A stretch of DNA of 64,000 nucleotides from Micractinium sp. NFX-FRZ (lineage: Eukaryota; Chlorophyta; Trebouxiophyceae; Chlorellales; Chlorellaceae). The stretch covers positions 248,001-312,000 of the forward strand of contig JAPTJF010000009.1 of assembly GCA_029339195.1 (NCBI GenBank), written 5' to 3'. Under the pieces are notes generated by a model. That model ran no database searches. It was not told the origin of the DNA and worked only from the letters and a program-made list of their open reading frames with translations. The position numbers and the translations under genes are program-made. Each line of letters begins with the position of its first letter. Within the stretch, counting starts at the first letter, position 1. This document shows positions 45,541-58,308 of this stretch, piece after piece.

Positions 45541-48500
45541 AGGCACAGGTGGCGCTAGTGTGAACTGGATCCACTAGACGGCCCCAACCCGATTTGCATA
45601 CGGTGTAACACACAATTCATGATGGCTTTGAGTACCCACGGCCAGCAAGAGCCCGAGCAGCCGCACATGTGTATAGTACCGGCTCACCCCCTGCCACCAC
45701 TGGCAGGCAGTTCCAGCGTGGCGTCGGACAGGGCACATTGCCGGAAGGCAAAAGGGTATTCAGGCTCCTCGCGGCCCCGCCCGTGCATCTGGCCTCTCTT
45801 ACCACCAGTGCGAGCCGCTGGCACGAAGGCGTCCGGTCCGCACTCCGGCCGCTCGCACGCCCGACGTGCGTGAGTCACTGTCCGGCCGGCCACCTTCGTG
45901 CCACGGTCTCCGCCGGCGGTGACCACACCGCAGGTGGCCGATTAGCGTCAGCACGCGATTGCGCAGTGTTGAGGGCTCGCCGATTGCCCGGGAGCTTGCC
46001 CTGATGAGGTTGTCCATGTGCCTGCAGCATCACATGTCCCTCCCGCCAGCCAGGCACCAGCCGCCAGCACATACACCCAGGCGCAGCCGCCCTCCTGGGC
46101 CAACGCATGGATGAGCAGAGTGCGCTTCCAGTTTATAGCTGGGTGCGACACTAGGAGCAGGGGCTGGCTGGTGGGGCGCGCCCTTGGCTGCGCAGCCCCA
46201 GCACATCGCCGCGCGGCCTGCCAGGCACGGCCAGGCACGGCCCAGGCACGGCCAAGCATTGGGCCAAGTCTCGCTGCTGCCAGTCAAGGCCTGCTGTTGA
46301 TATGCTAGATTGCTCGATGCGCAGCATGCAGTGCATGTTAGCCCCATGGCTGCCACAAGCACTACGGCAGTTGCGAGGTAGCACAGCTGAGCTTGAGGCA
46401 GCCAGCCCCCGGGACGGGTGCGCGCAGCACATGCTGTGGTTGCTGCTCCTTGGGAGAACGGGCCCCGCCCCATCTGTTTGCTGTGGTTGTCTGTTTGTGT
46501 TGTTTCTGTAAACGAGGCCCTGATGCAGCAGCCCCTGGTCTGTCAAATGCTGACAGGACGCAGCATGCATGCGCTGCATTGCCGGTTGCCACCTGCCGCC
46601 TGCCCCTCAGTGCACCTCTCACTTGCGGGGCCCGCCTCTGTGGTGCCTGGCGCGCTGCCTGGACACTCCGCAGTGCAGCGCACACAGCACTGTCCTGCTG
46701 CACGTGACCCCAAGTTGTGCCAATCACAAAAGCAGCACCTGCAGGCAAAGCGTGCGTGCCCCGCACAGCAGCTGCGCTGGCGGCATGGGCGGGTGGGGTG
46801 GGCGGCACCCATCCTGCGATGCCTCATCGCCCCAGCAGCCTCCTCCGGGCCGTTCGGGGCACGTGCCTCAGGTCCCAAGCTACTTCCGGGTGGGATGGAT
46901 GGGGGGCCGGGGGGCAGTCCAGAGCTGCCAGCCTGGGGTTGCTCCTCAGATCTGATCCCTGAAATCTCAGGGAGAGCGCCCCGCTGACAGTTGCGGTGAA
47001 GCGCAAGCCGGAGCCCTCTGTGGCGTCGTCCTGCGCCCCCTTATTGTTGACCCGCCATGTGGTACCATTCTCCACACGTGTGGTTGGCAAGGGGCATCTG
47101 CCAAAGGGCTGCCAAGGAGAGGTAGGCGCCGCCTCCCCTGGCGGCACTGGTCAGCGTCGCCCGTGGACACCCCAGCTTCAACACCCGGGTGCGCCGTCCT
47201 GGCGCCTTCGCCGCGGGAATTCGGACACCGCAGGCAACAGGGTTGAACTCGGCAAGCGCCTGAGTCGCGTGCCTCGAACCAGAGCCCGCGACGTCTCTGC
47301 TGCCGGTGTACTTGTCCAGGACGCTCCGTATCCAGAGCGTCATGTAGCCAACCTTCGGTTAGCATCGAGGTCGCCCCCTCTTTGAGGCGCAAACAAGCGG
47401 AGGCGCAACCCAGGGGGCAGGTTGCGCTTGCGGCGTGCCGGCCCACCGCCACCGCCAGTGCTCACCCCCTGCATGGCGGCGGTTCCTGCTGGTGAGATGC
47501 CCGCCCCTCCAGGCCAGGCCAAGTGGCAAGCTGCATGTGCCTCATTCACATGCTATTTACATAAAAAAAAAGACATAATCATCATGAGGGCGATGCGGCG
47601 CCTGGTGTGCACAGGGGGCGGGCTGGCAGCGGCAGCGGCGACGGGCGGGGCAGAGGCGCAGGCACAAGCGCTGGCGGCTTCTCTGCTGGCTAGCTTCTCT
47701 GCTGGCTAGCACTTTGCTGCACAGGCCTGGCACATTTATGGAGTGGCGAGCGGCTGCCTGGACATCGCAAGCCCAAGGTGCATGTGTTGCCGGCCCGAAG
47801 AGCGGGAGCCCGGCACCTGAATGTCAAGATGCCCCCTCAAGGCTTCCACTGGCGACACCTGGCGCGGGTAACATCAAACCGCCCATGCATCGGAATCTGA
47901 ATTGCCCAATCGATTGATATTGGCGGCAACTGGCGGCATGAAACCCACGCCTGCTGCTGAGAGAGCTGACGTGAGCGGTGCCACCTCAGCCCGGAGCGCC
48001 GCATTTGCTCCCGCCGTGCCAAGCGCATGCTACCAGTGGTGTGTGTGAGAGCTTGCCTCCTGAAACGCATACCAAACCTAGATAAAGGGCTATCTGAGGC
48101 TACTATGGCCCGGGATGCTGCTTGCACATACACTCCCGATGCACCTGACAACCAACACGCCGCCCGCCGGCAAAGCGTCCTGATAGGGCACATCCACTCT
48201 GGCATCCGGCGCAGCAACCTCCCGGCCTCCCGCACTTGCCACCGCTTCCAGCTTTTGGAATTGGAGCCTTGTGGGCGCGTGCTGCAGCGGCTGTAACAGC
48301 CCAGCGCACAGTGCGGCTCCGGCGTGCCTGTCCGCAACAGGTCTCAGGCAGGCATGCTCCCGCCCGCTGGCCAGCATACACACGCAGACATGTATGAAAT
48401 CATGTGCCTTCCCTTGGCATGCTTCGGACACCATCAGCACGACTCCCGTTCATTCGCAAACCTCTGGCTCCGGCGGAGTACGCATCCGTGCAGTCCGGCT

Positions 48501-50487
48501 GATTGTTTGCTAATCAGTCGAGAATGCGGGCATGTATGCTGTGCCGGCGCTAGGCGTGCCCACCGCCAGTTGGTGGCTGCTCCCTCTGTCAGCACTTGGC
48601 GGCTGGCGGCATGTAGGTTGCACTGGTGCAATCCAGGATGAAGGCCTGCATCGCACTTTTGCATACATGCGCCTGCCTGCTTCCCACGCTGCCCTTGCGT
48701 GCTTCTGGGACGCAGTGCAGTGAGGGCACTGCAGGGTCTATGGCTAGCGGGCCGTGTCAGCTGCCGCAGTACCTCCCGCCAGGCTGAGGCAGTGCCCTGC
48801 CTGGCCCAGGCAGTGCCTGTGATGTGGTCGACCTTGCGGCACTAATGGGGGCAGCTTAAGGGTCGCAGTGTGAGAGCGTGATGTGGCTCAGGAGCTTCAC
48901 CCTGCTGGATAAAGAAAGCATTGATGGACCTCGCGTGATGCCTGCACCGCAGGCGGGTGGAAGAAGATGGGGAGGCGGTGCGGAAAGGCTGCTGGCAGTC
49001 GGGCAGAGGGAGGGAGCGCAAGCTGTGCCTACATCCATCAAGTGCTGCCGCTCTGCTGAGCTGCCGCTGAGCAGCCCACAGTCAAGGCGGCACCCTGCCC
49101 ATGTAGTACCACAGTCAAGGCCTCTGGCTGCTCGAGCTGCCCGCCCCGAAGCATTGCCCACCGGTGGCACCACGTGTGCACATGCCTGTTCAGGTGCACC
49201 TGCGCCTGCGCACATGCCTGCCACTTATTGTCTGCTGTTGCACGCAGCCCAGAACACAAGTATCATGCTGCAGTAGAGTCGTTGTGACATGGTGATCGCG
49301 CCTCAGCCTCTTCCCACCAGCTGAGTGCTTCATACTTAGCATGCACCGTGAGCTGAAGCGGGGGGGCCAGCAGCACTGCCCGGTGAGAGGGCTGGGAGCG
49401 CCACACGCTTGCATGCATGGCGTGTCGCACAGCGTGCAGCGCCTGCCTTGGCGTAATGACCAGGCGCCCTGCTGGGACCGCTGCCAGGAAGATGGGCGCC
49501 GCTGGCAGATGCCTGGCATGCTGGCTGCCGCGGCTTACAGGACAGGTAGCTTGCATGTGCATGCAGCACGCATGCCGGGTTGTCCGCAGAAGCAGCGAAG
49601 AGGGCAGCAGGCCTTGGTGTGGCAGTGAGAGAACCCATGTCTTGCTGCTGGGCAGGCCCTACTTCAGCTGCAAGCTGCAGTTGCCAGCAGGGGGTACCAA
49701 ACAGAGGTGGTGGGCGGCCACCGTGGCGGCATCAGGGGGTGCCCACTCGTGGGCCAGGCCTTGGTTGCGCCTCGGCTCGCCAACCCCCGCCCGGCCAGAC
49801 GTGTGTGCGCCTCCGGGGCGCTTTGGGGCCGCTGGAGGGCTCGGCCCAATGCCGGAGAGCCGATTGGATCCGGTCCGGTTCAAAGTACAGTGTGGGGGTG
49901 CCCGTCCCCACCGACGTCCCCGGCACAAAAGCACGGTGTCGCACCTCTTGTGTGCATTCATAACTAAACTTGGACACCTTGTTGGAGCACATCTGGGCGA
50001 AGCAGGTGAGTCTGTGACCCTACTCGGCCCCCGGCCACCTCGGGCGTCGTACTTCGTGGAGACGAGAGCTGCCACCCTTCTAACTTGGCCGCGCGCCCAG
50101 TTTCCTACACCATCCTTCCTCACTCCCCTTCCTCCTGCGGTTGGGTGCCGCAACTCCCTTCTCCCCTCTTCACACCGCACTGCAGTGAGCTGCAGCGCCC
50201 CGAGTGTGGAACACCCCTCCCCCGCTCAGGTGCATGGCCAGCCAGGGGGGCGCCGCTCCCCCTCGCAGACCCTCTGTGGGGTTGCAGCAGCTGGGAGGGC
50301 AGCGCCGCAGCAGCTCGTGGGAGAACGACAGCGGACGTTCCCTCATCCCAAATACGAAGGGCCTCATCGCCGGGCCGCCGGCCGGGACGCGGGGCCCTCC
50401 GCGCACCTAGACGCGTGTGCCTGACTGTGTGTGTGCGCCTCGTGCCGGCCTGCGCTGCCGCCACCTCCCTGCAGGTCCCCCGGCACC

Positions 50488-53400
50488 ATGGGTCGCGCCG
50501 CCGCCTTGGCGGTCTGCCTGCTGGCGCTGGCCGCAGGCGTCTCGGCGCAGTGTACTACTGACAGTGAGTCAGCTGGAGCGGGATTGCAGCTCGCAGCTCA
50601 CATGGCTCAGATGGCGCAGCCGGGGGCGGCTGCGCAGTTGGGGGTGTGGTGGAGCGCTCGTGCCTGTTGGTCGTGCAGCGCGGGCCCACCTGCGGCTGGA
50701 GCGCCCGCCGCGGCATCTGCGGCGCCCGGCTGCCGAGCTTGGGTGCAGCACCCCCCCCGCCGCAAACAAAAGGCGCCCAACCCTGCGCTGCCTTCCGCCG
50801 CTCCCACCCTCCTGCCTGCAGCCTCCATGAAGCTCGACTTCTTGTATGTCCAGGGCACCTTCGATGGTGTCGGTACTCCGGCCATTACCGACACCTCTAT
50901 CATCGCCAAGTGCCTGGCCAGCATGCGCATCAACGTCCGCGGCTCCAGTGGCACCTGCCTGGTAAGGACCTCCCCCTGGTGCCTGCCCGGTGCCTGCACA
51001 CACACTCTTGCCTGCCAGCAGGCGCGGGCCGAGCAGTCTCAGCACAGACTCTCTGGCGTGGCATCAACGGTGCCACGAGCAGCATGACGTGGGCGTGCGT
51101 GCTGACTGCTCAGGAACCCCAGCGCAACCCCCATCCCAGCCTCGTCCAGACCTCACCCTACCCTCCGTGCCACCCTCCATGCCCTGCCCTGCCCACTGCA
51201 GGTCTCCGTCACCCCCCTCCAGTCTGCCGGCGGCTACATCCCCGGCATGTGGTCGGGCCGCACACCGGCTGAGACCTACCCCGTGTACACCGAGTGCCCC
51301 ATCACCGAGGGCGTCAACTTCACGGTGGCTGGCCCCGCTCCCGGCACCGTCCTGACTGCGATTGAGGATGCCATCGGCGCGTTCCCCTATGGCGCTGAAC
51401 CCGGTGCTACCCCCGTGCCTCACCTGCCCATCGACGTCACAATTGACATCCCCGAGGACGAGGGCATTGTCAAGCTGACTGTCACCACCGCGGCTGGCTC
51501 TGATGTCATGATTTACGCCATCACCCAGGTGTGTGCTTGGGAGGCCGGGGACGCTGGACGCGCTGCAGCTTGCGTCGCTGCACACCCATGCCGTGCCCAC
51601 TCTTCCTGCTGCCGGCCCCACCTTTTTTGCTGAGGATTAAGGCTTGCAGCAGTGTGCGTGTTGCTTTGCACTGCGTCTCGCCCCCTGCCAGTGCCACACG
51701 CTCGCCTCACCCCGCGCGCCCCCCGCCCCCTCCACACAGGTGGACATCCCTTTGGATACCCTGGAGGACCAGGGACCCACCGAGGTTGAGGTCTTCCCCC
51801 GCCCGCCCCTGGCCGTCACCCACACCGTGTTCACCGACAACCAGTGGGGCCTGGTCGCCTACGAGACGGAGTGGATTCACAAGGCTTGCGCTTACGACGG
51901 CGCCCCGGTCGACCCCGACGGCATCACCCAGAGCAGCGCCTTTATGGTTGCCTATGGCATCGTGCTGGGCGAGGAGCCCAACCAGTACAAAGTCTGCGCG
52001 CTGTGCCCTGCCGGTGAGCAGGCTGGGCGGTGGGCTGGCTGGCCGTGCTGTGTGTGCTGCCGTGCTGTGTGTGCTGCCGTGCTGCTGCGCCTGTGCCTCT
52101 GGCAATCCTCCCCACTGCCGCCCCCAGCCCACCGCTCCTCCCTCCCTCCCACCCCCCACGCTCTCCCGCAGGCACTGAGGGCCAGGGCTTTGGCTGCACC
52201 ACCTGCCCCGCTGGCACCGCCTCTGTTACCGGTGGCACCTGCGAGCCCTGCCCTGCGGGCACCTTCTCCACCGCCGGATCCTCCACCTGCCAGCCCTGCC
52301 CCACCGGCACCCACGCCCCGACCACCGGCACCGCCGAGTGCCTCGAGTGGTGAGCGGCACGCCCTGCGTTGCTGATGTTGCTGCTGCTCCGGAGGGACTG
52401 CCTGGGGGAACAGCCACCTCTGACTCCGTGCCTGCCTGCGCGCCCGCCTGCCTGCCTGCCTGCGCTCCCGTCCAAGCTGGTTTTTGCTGCCCCTGGATGC
52501 CCACCCCCCTGCCCGCCTGCCTGTGCACCCGCCCACGCTGCCTCTCGCTGCCTCTGCCTGCCCACCCACCTGCAGCGCCGAGGACACCTATGCCTGGATC
52601 CCCGGCAGCCAGTGGTGCTCTCGCTGCGTCAATGGCGTGCCCACGGCCTGCATTGACAAGACCGCCTGCCCCGACCCCGTCTCTGCTGGACAGCAGCTGT
52701 CGTCCCCTGGTGAGCTGCCGCTGCAGTGCCTGCGTGGCCGCTGGGGCCACGCCTCGCTGCGCTGCTGGCACCTGGCCTGCACCCCCCTTCCACGTCATCT
52801 CTCGCTTGCTGCAGCCCATCCCTGCCGCCTCCCCACTCGCTGACACTGCGGCACGCATTCCCCACCCCCTCCTGCCGCAGGCACCATGATAATCAAGCCC
52901 GCCCAGATGGTGGCTGGTGACTGCCAGCTGGATGGCACCACTGTCTCTGGTCTGGGCGCTGGGAACGAGGCCCCGGAGTGGGAGCTGGCTGCTTATACCA
53001 AGTGCCTGTCCTGGAGCTCTGGCGCCGGCACCACCACTGGCACCCGTGGCCCGGCCGCTGCCACCCTGCAGTTTGCGATGACTGTCGCCGGGGTGAGTCC
53101 TTCTTTCCGCCTTGCGTGGGCTCTTTGCCCCCTTGCCTCCCTGCCTCCTCGCCTCCTTGCCAGGGCCACCGGCTTGCACGGTCTAGCTTGGAAGCAGCAC
53201 ACACGGCAGTGCTGCATGAAGAACACGGCCTGGTTGACCAGGTGTCTAGTGCCCTCCCACCCACCCTTGAGTGCAGGACTGCTCCATCAGCATCGCCCCC
53301 ATCTCTGATGAGACCTGCGCCGACCCCACCGACGACCAGGTGGTCCCCAACACCCCCCGCTACGGCCAGATGATCCTGCGCGGCTACTACACCGTGCCCA

Positions 53401-56400
53401 ATGTGAACCCCTCGCCCGTGGCCTCCGACTTCGTCATCAAGTCCCTCTTCGACACCTCCACCGACCCCCTGACTGGCAACAACGGCACCACCAAGTCGCT
53501 CATGTTCTACATGACCCCCGACGCCCCCGGCGTCACCCCCGCAATCAACATGTACTTCTTTGCCGCCACCACCGACCCCAAGCTCACCGGCGCCACCGAC
53601 TTTGAGGACTACCTGTCCCTTGATCCCACACAGAACGTCGCGGCCGGCAAGGTGAGCCCAGGCCCCGCCTCTTGCCTTGCCCCGTGTGCCATGTTTGCAG
53701 CGCCCACGCCCCGCCTCTTGCCTTGCCCCGTGTGCCAGATTTGCAGCGCCTCCCCCAGCGCCTGATCCTCGTGGGCTGCCAGCATGCCCTCACCTCCCCT
53801 GGCCCCTCGCTCCTGCTTTGCTCCCCTGCCCTGCAGTACTGCTTCGGCACCGCCGACGTCTTGGGCGGCACCACGATGGGCGCCGACCCCACCGTCGCCA
53901 CCGAGTGCCCCCCCGGCTCCTACTATGATGCCAACGAGAAGTGCCCCCTCTGGTGAGCCAGCCCCCCAGCTGCATTTGCCCCGGCACAGCCCTGCCGGCC
54001 AGCCCTGGGGAGTGCTTGCCTGGGGAGTGCTTGCCTGCCATCATCGGCAAGGAGCCCTACACGCTTAGCACAGCTGTTTTGACTGCCTTGCCGCCCCCTC
54101 TCCATGCCCTGCAGCCCCGTGGGCCACTACTGCCCAGGTGGCCTCCCCACCGCCGCCGACAAGATCCCCTGCGAGCCCAGTGAGTAATGCCAGCCTGGCC
54201 AGCCCTTGCTTGTGTGCCTTGTGCCTTGCATACGTCTGTCGTGCATCTTGCATCATGCCCGCCGCGCACCCCCTGCCCGTGCTTCTCTGCCCCTCACACA
54301 TCTTGCCACCTCACTCTGCTCCCTGCCCACCCTCCCCCTGCCCGCCTCCTGCCTCCCCCCGCAGACGAGTACAACAACTTCCTGGGCCTGGGTGCAGCCG
54401 CGGCTGTGGGCGAGACTGCCTGCGAGGTGTGCGACCTGGCCGACCAGTGGACCTCTTATGCCGGCGCCGCCTCTTGCGCCGTGCAGAAGGTGGACCTTGA
54501 GTGCATCATCACCGTCGGTGAGTGCGCCCGGCAGCGGCTTTGGGGGGACATAATGGTTGGGGGAGCACGGCGCATGGCAAGGCCTGCAAGCCTTGGAAGC
54601 TGCGAGGCACTCTCCCCTGTGCCCGGCCTGGAAGCCCCTTCCCACGCCCTCACATAGGCCTGACCCTCTCTTCCCTCCCACCCCCCTCACTTTTGACGCC
54701 ATGCCCCTCCCTCTCCCCTCCGTCTGACCCTTGCAGACCCCGCCTTTGGCTGGCAGTATGACGTTGCTGGCCAGGAGTGCATCAAGTGCCCTCCCGGCAC
54801 CTACCGCGATGTGGGCGACACCTCCACCTTTGAGTGCAAGCCCTGGTGAGCAGGGCGCAGCTCTCACTTGCTGCTGAGAATGCGGGTGAAGGCATTGCCT
54901 TGACCTGGGTCCCTAGTGAACAGCTGGCGGCTTGGTGGCACCTGCTGCGGCATTGCTGCAGTCCACCCCCGCGACAGTCCTTGCATATTTCACCCTCCCC
55001 CGTAGCTCACTGTACACCCCCCGTGCCCCTTCCCCTCCCCTCCCTCCCTCGCCCCCTGCTCCGCAGCGCCCCCGGCTCATACTCTGCTGAGGGCGCCCTC
55101 ACCTGCCCCCTGTGCCCCAAGGGCCAGTACAGCCCAGTGGAGGGCCTGCCCGACCAGAGCAGCATCACCGGCCTCAACTGCGTGGCGTGCGCCGACGGCA
55201 GCGTGGCGCTGTCTGGCCTTCAGGAGGCTGCCCTGGTCAAGGAGGCGGACATCATCGAGGGCGCCACCTTCTGCGATGCCTGGTGAGCGGCTGGGGGAGG
55301 GGCTAAACTTGTCTTCTGCCGGCTGCTGCTGCTGCTGCCGCTGAGGCGCCGGAACAGCCTCTGCCCTGCCCGGCCGTGTCTTCTGCATGCTTGACCCGAT
55401 GGGATGCCAGCGCTTGGCATTGCACTGCGCCTCCCTCGCGTATGACAGAGAGTGTCTTCACCATCCCCTTCCTCCTGCCCCTGCCCCTCCCGCCCCTGCA
55501 GCATTGCCGGCACCTACAAGCCTGCTGACGAGCCCTCCAACAACCGCTACTACGGCTGCGAGGAGTGCCCCGCCGACACCTACCGCTCCGGCGACGCCAC
55601 CCCCGAGAACAACGTGTGCCGCCCCATCCCCGCCGGCTACAAGGTCAAGCCCGCCGACCTTGCCAACGACATTCTGCCGCGCGCCGAGATTGACCTGTGC
55701 CCCAAGGGCCAGGTGTCGTTCTACCGGCCCCCCGCCAGCCTCCAGGACATCATCGGCAGCCGCGTGCCCGAGCTTGCCGAGGAGAAGTGCATGCCCTGCG
55801 AGGACATTGACGCTGCTCTGAACCTGGTCGCCCCCAACCTCAAGTGGGCCAACACCTACGCCCCCCGCAAGGGCATGACCCAGTGCGTTGCCTGCCCCGC
55901 CGGCACCGTGCCCCTGACCACGGAGGACCCCAACGACGCCACCATCAGGTACACCGACGCCTGCACACCCTGCAAGAACGGCGAGTACCGCGATGGCTAC
56001 ACCATCGCCAGCACCTGCACTGAGTGCCCCATTGGCTACGAGGTCGGCCCCTCCACAAAGTCCGACTGCACCATGTGGTGAGTGCCTGCCTGCCTGCCTG
56101 CGTGTCTGCCTGGTTGGCAAAAGTTCATTGCAACCATGGCAGTGCCTGCCTGCGCGCTTTGAGTGGTTTCATCTGTGTGGGCCTGCCTGGCACTGCCAGC
56201 CTGCCTCTGGGCATCTCTGCGCTGCCCCGGCAGCCTGGGCCTGCAGCCTCCTGCACCACAAGGCCAAAGTGACTTTTGGCCACCCTCTGCTCGCTCACAA
56301 CATCGTTCTCTCCCCTCCTCCTCCTCCCTGGGCCCACGCTTGCAGCCGCCCTGGCTTCTACTCCAACGACGCCACCGCTGAGAAGGCTGACCTTGCTGTC

Positions 56401-57683
56401 GACCGCACCACTGCTGCCAACAACTGCCAGCCCTGCCCTAAGAACTACTACCGCCCCACCTTTGGCGCCACCTCGTGCCTGCCCTGCCCCCGCGGCACCA
56501 ACACCGCCAACACCGGCAACGTGGAGTGCTCGGCCTGCCCCATCGGCTACTACAACAACGGCTTTGGCCAGGAGTGCAGCCCCGCTCCCCTGGGCAACTT
56601 TGTGAACACCACCGGTGCCTTTGTGTCCACCCCCTGCCCCAAGGGCTCCTGGAACAACGAGCAGGCGCAGGACAACTGCAACCCCTGCGCCCCCGGCAAG
56701 TACGCCAACACCCTGGGCTCCAAGGAGTGCAAGACCTGCCCCGCTGGCACCTACTCCGCCGGCCAGGCCTCCAACTGCCTGGACTGCCGCGCCGGCTACG
56801 CCGCGCCCGCCGGCGCCGCCGCCTGCAGCCCCTGGTGAGTTTGCCTGCCGGGTGCTGTGCTGGACGTGTGGGGAAGAGGGGTGGCATGCTTGCTGGTGCA
56901 GGCTGCAGGCGCCCTCGAAACCTGGCTGCTGCGGGGCTATCGGTGCAACACTGCAGCCTGCTGTGTGCACGGCCCACCCCGCCCGGCGCGACGCCTCACC
57001 GCTCCACGCCCCCACCCTTCCCCTGCTGCAGCAAGCCCGGCACCTATGCCCCCGACCCCAAGGCCGCCCAGTGCAAGCTGTGCCCCAAGGGCTTCCAGTG
57101 CCCCACCAACGCCATGAGCAAGCAGGGCCCCTGCCCGCGCGGCACCTTCAGCAACAAGGAGGGCAACCGGCTGTGCACCCCCTGGTAAGCCCCTCGGCGT
57201 TGGTTTGCAGGGCGAGGCTGGAGGGTGCCTGCTACCCTGGTTGGCCTCCAGCCGGCAGTCTCGCCTTGGCTTGGCCCGGTCGCCCCCCTGCCGCCACCAA
57301 GCACCACTTGCACTCCCTCACCCTGCTTGGATGCACCCTGCTCCTCCTCCCCCCTGCAGCCCGGTGAACACCTTCTCTCTGGGTGGCGGCACCGCTGCCA
57401 GCCCCTCCGCTGTCATGGCGTGCAGCAAGTGCCTGCCCGGCACCAACACCCGCGGGCTCACTGGCCAGTCCAAGTGCCAAGTCATCAGGTGCGCGCATGC
57501 CTGGGCTGGGGTGCCAGCAGCCTGCAGTCGCTTGGTAGCACGTTGCGGGTTGTGTGGCCAGTTGCTCGTTCCAGGAGCGAGGACAGGGGGTACGCAGTGC
57601 CTGTCCTTGTATTGAAGCCACCTCCTTGCTGCCCCCCTGCTTCCTCGTGCAGGCCCCAGGTCCGGCGTCTGCGGTCCTTCTAA
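50488..57683 (+). CDS. Secreted cysteine-rich repeat protein, 1250 aa (gene C)
   Basis: Exons: 50488..50563, 50822..50961, 51202..51528, 51740..52013, 52172..52349, 52576..52709, 52881..53092, 53277..53651, 53837..53952, 54115..54179, 54365..54517, 54737..54845, 55067..55282, 55502..56077, 56346..56834, 57032..57184, 57360..57488, 57653..57683; the phases close exactly to 1250 aa. A signal peptide (AAALAVCLLALAAGVSA, residues 4-20) is followed by an N-terminal domain (about 26-265), a first CxxC stretch (about 266-335), a low-Cys domain (about 377-572, with GQMILRGYYTVPN and an acidic DFEDYLSLD segment), then about 650 residues of CxxC modules (CPAGTY, CPKGQY, CPIGYYNNG) of the ephrin-receptor-like/GCC2-GCC3 type. 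It ends RPQVRRLRSF with no membrane anchor. Seven introns split TG|C cysteine codons. Codons end overwhelmingly in C or G, more strictly than in A or B, which suggests strong expression. Probably an extracellular or wall protein; exact role unknown. Confidence 0.93.
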
Positions 57684-58303
57684 GCGTGCCGTGCGCGCGG
57701 TGCAGCAGTGCTACGCCCCGGCAGCAGCTCCGCCGGCGATGCCTACCCTACCCGGCTCTTTTGAATTTGCTTCCTCTCCCCTGTTTCCGCACACCTCCTC
57801 CGCCCGCCCCCTTTACGCTTTGGGTTCGAACATAATGCGCCCTGGCTGCCTTGCCTGCCCAGCGGCGGGGCTCCACTGTACCACCCCCAGGCCAGGGGCG
57901 CAGCTGCCTGCCGTGGCCGTGCCCCGGATTGGATTTCGTTGCCCCACCGCAAACCCTCCGGCCCCCGCCCCCGCCATTTCTCTCCCCAGCAAGTCTACCC
58001 CTCTGCCATCCGCTCCTGACGGCCCCGCCGCTCGGCCGCAGGGGACGCCATGCGTGGCTGCCCTGTTTCTAACCGCATGCATCCCCGCCGCCGAGCTGCG
58101 GAGCCCCCTCGGGGCTGCTTGCCCTGCCCAGCCACCGGCCAGAAGCCATCCTGGGACGGGCAGCTCTGTTTCGCTAGCAAATCTATTTTTCTTCCTGCCC
58201 TGGTACTTCGAGTAACCTTCCTGTTTCTGCCATTGGCAGGGCATGGGAGGTGCTGGGTGCGGCCCCGGGGCACACTCTATTTAACTGCTCGCGCTCGTCC
58301 CTT

Positions 58304-58308
58304 TGTAA
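58304..58308 (+). terminator. TGTAA polyadenylation signal of gene C
   Basis: TGTAA lies 621 nt after the gene C stop codon. Confidence 0.45.

Larger units (their letters stand above)
41983..50487. other. 8.5-kb spacer between divergent paralogues B and C
   Basis: No gene could be supported. Open frames exist on both strands but overlap one another and show no recognisable domain or consistent splice structure. The spacer holds an AT-richer patch at about 42280-42560, a 33-bp minisatellite (43913-44200), a GCC/CTG-rich patch (44790-44870) and a perfect inverted repeat (45509-45540). Both ends should carry the promoters of genes B and C. Confidence 0.45.

Noticed and set aside
49417..50424. 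335-codon plus-strand frame upstream of gene C
   Set aside because: No recognised domain, composition typical of chance frames in GC-rich DNA, and it occupies the presumed promoter and 5' UTR of gene C.
1225..57184. Ephrin receptor or other receptor kinase annotation for A, B and C
   Set aside because: Only the extracellular cysteine-repeat type matches. No kinase domain or transmembrane helix is present, so a receptor-kinase name would mislead.
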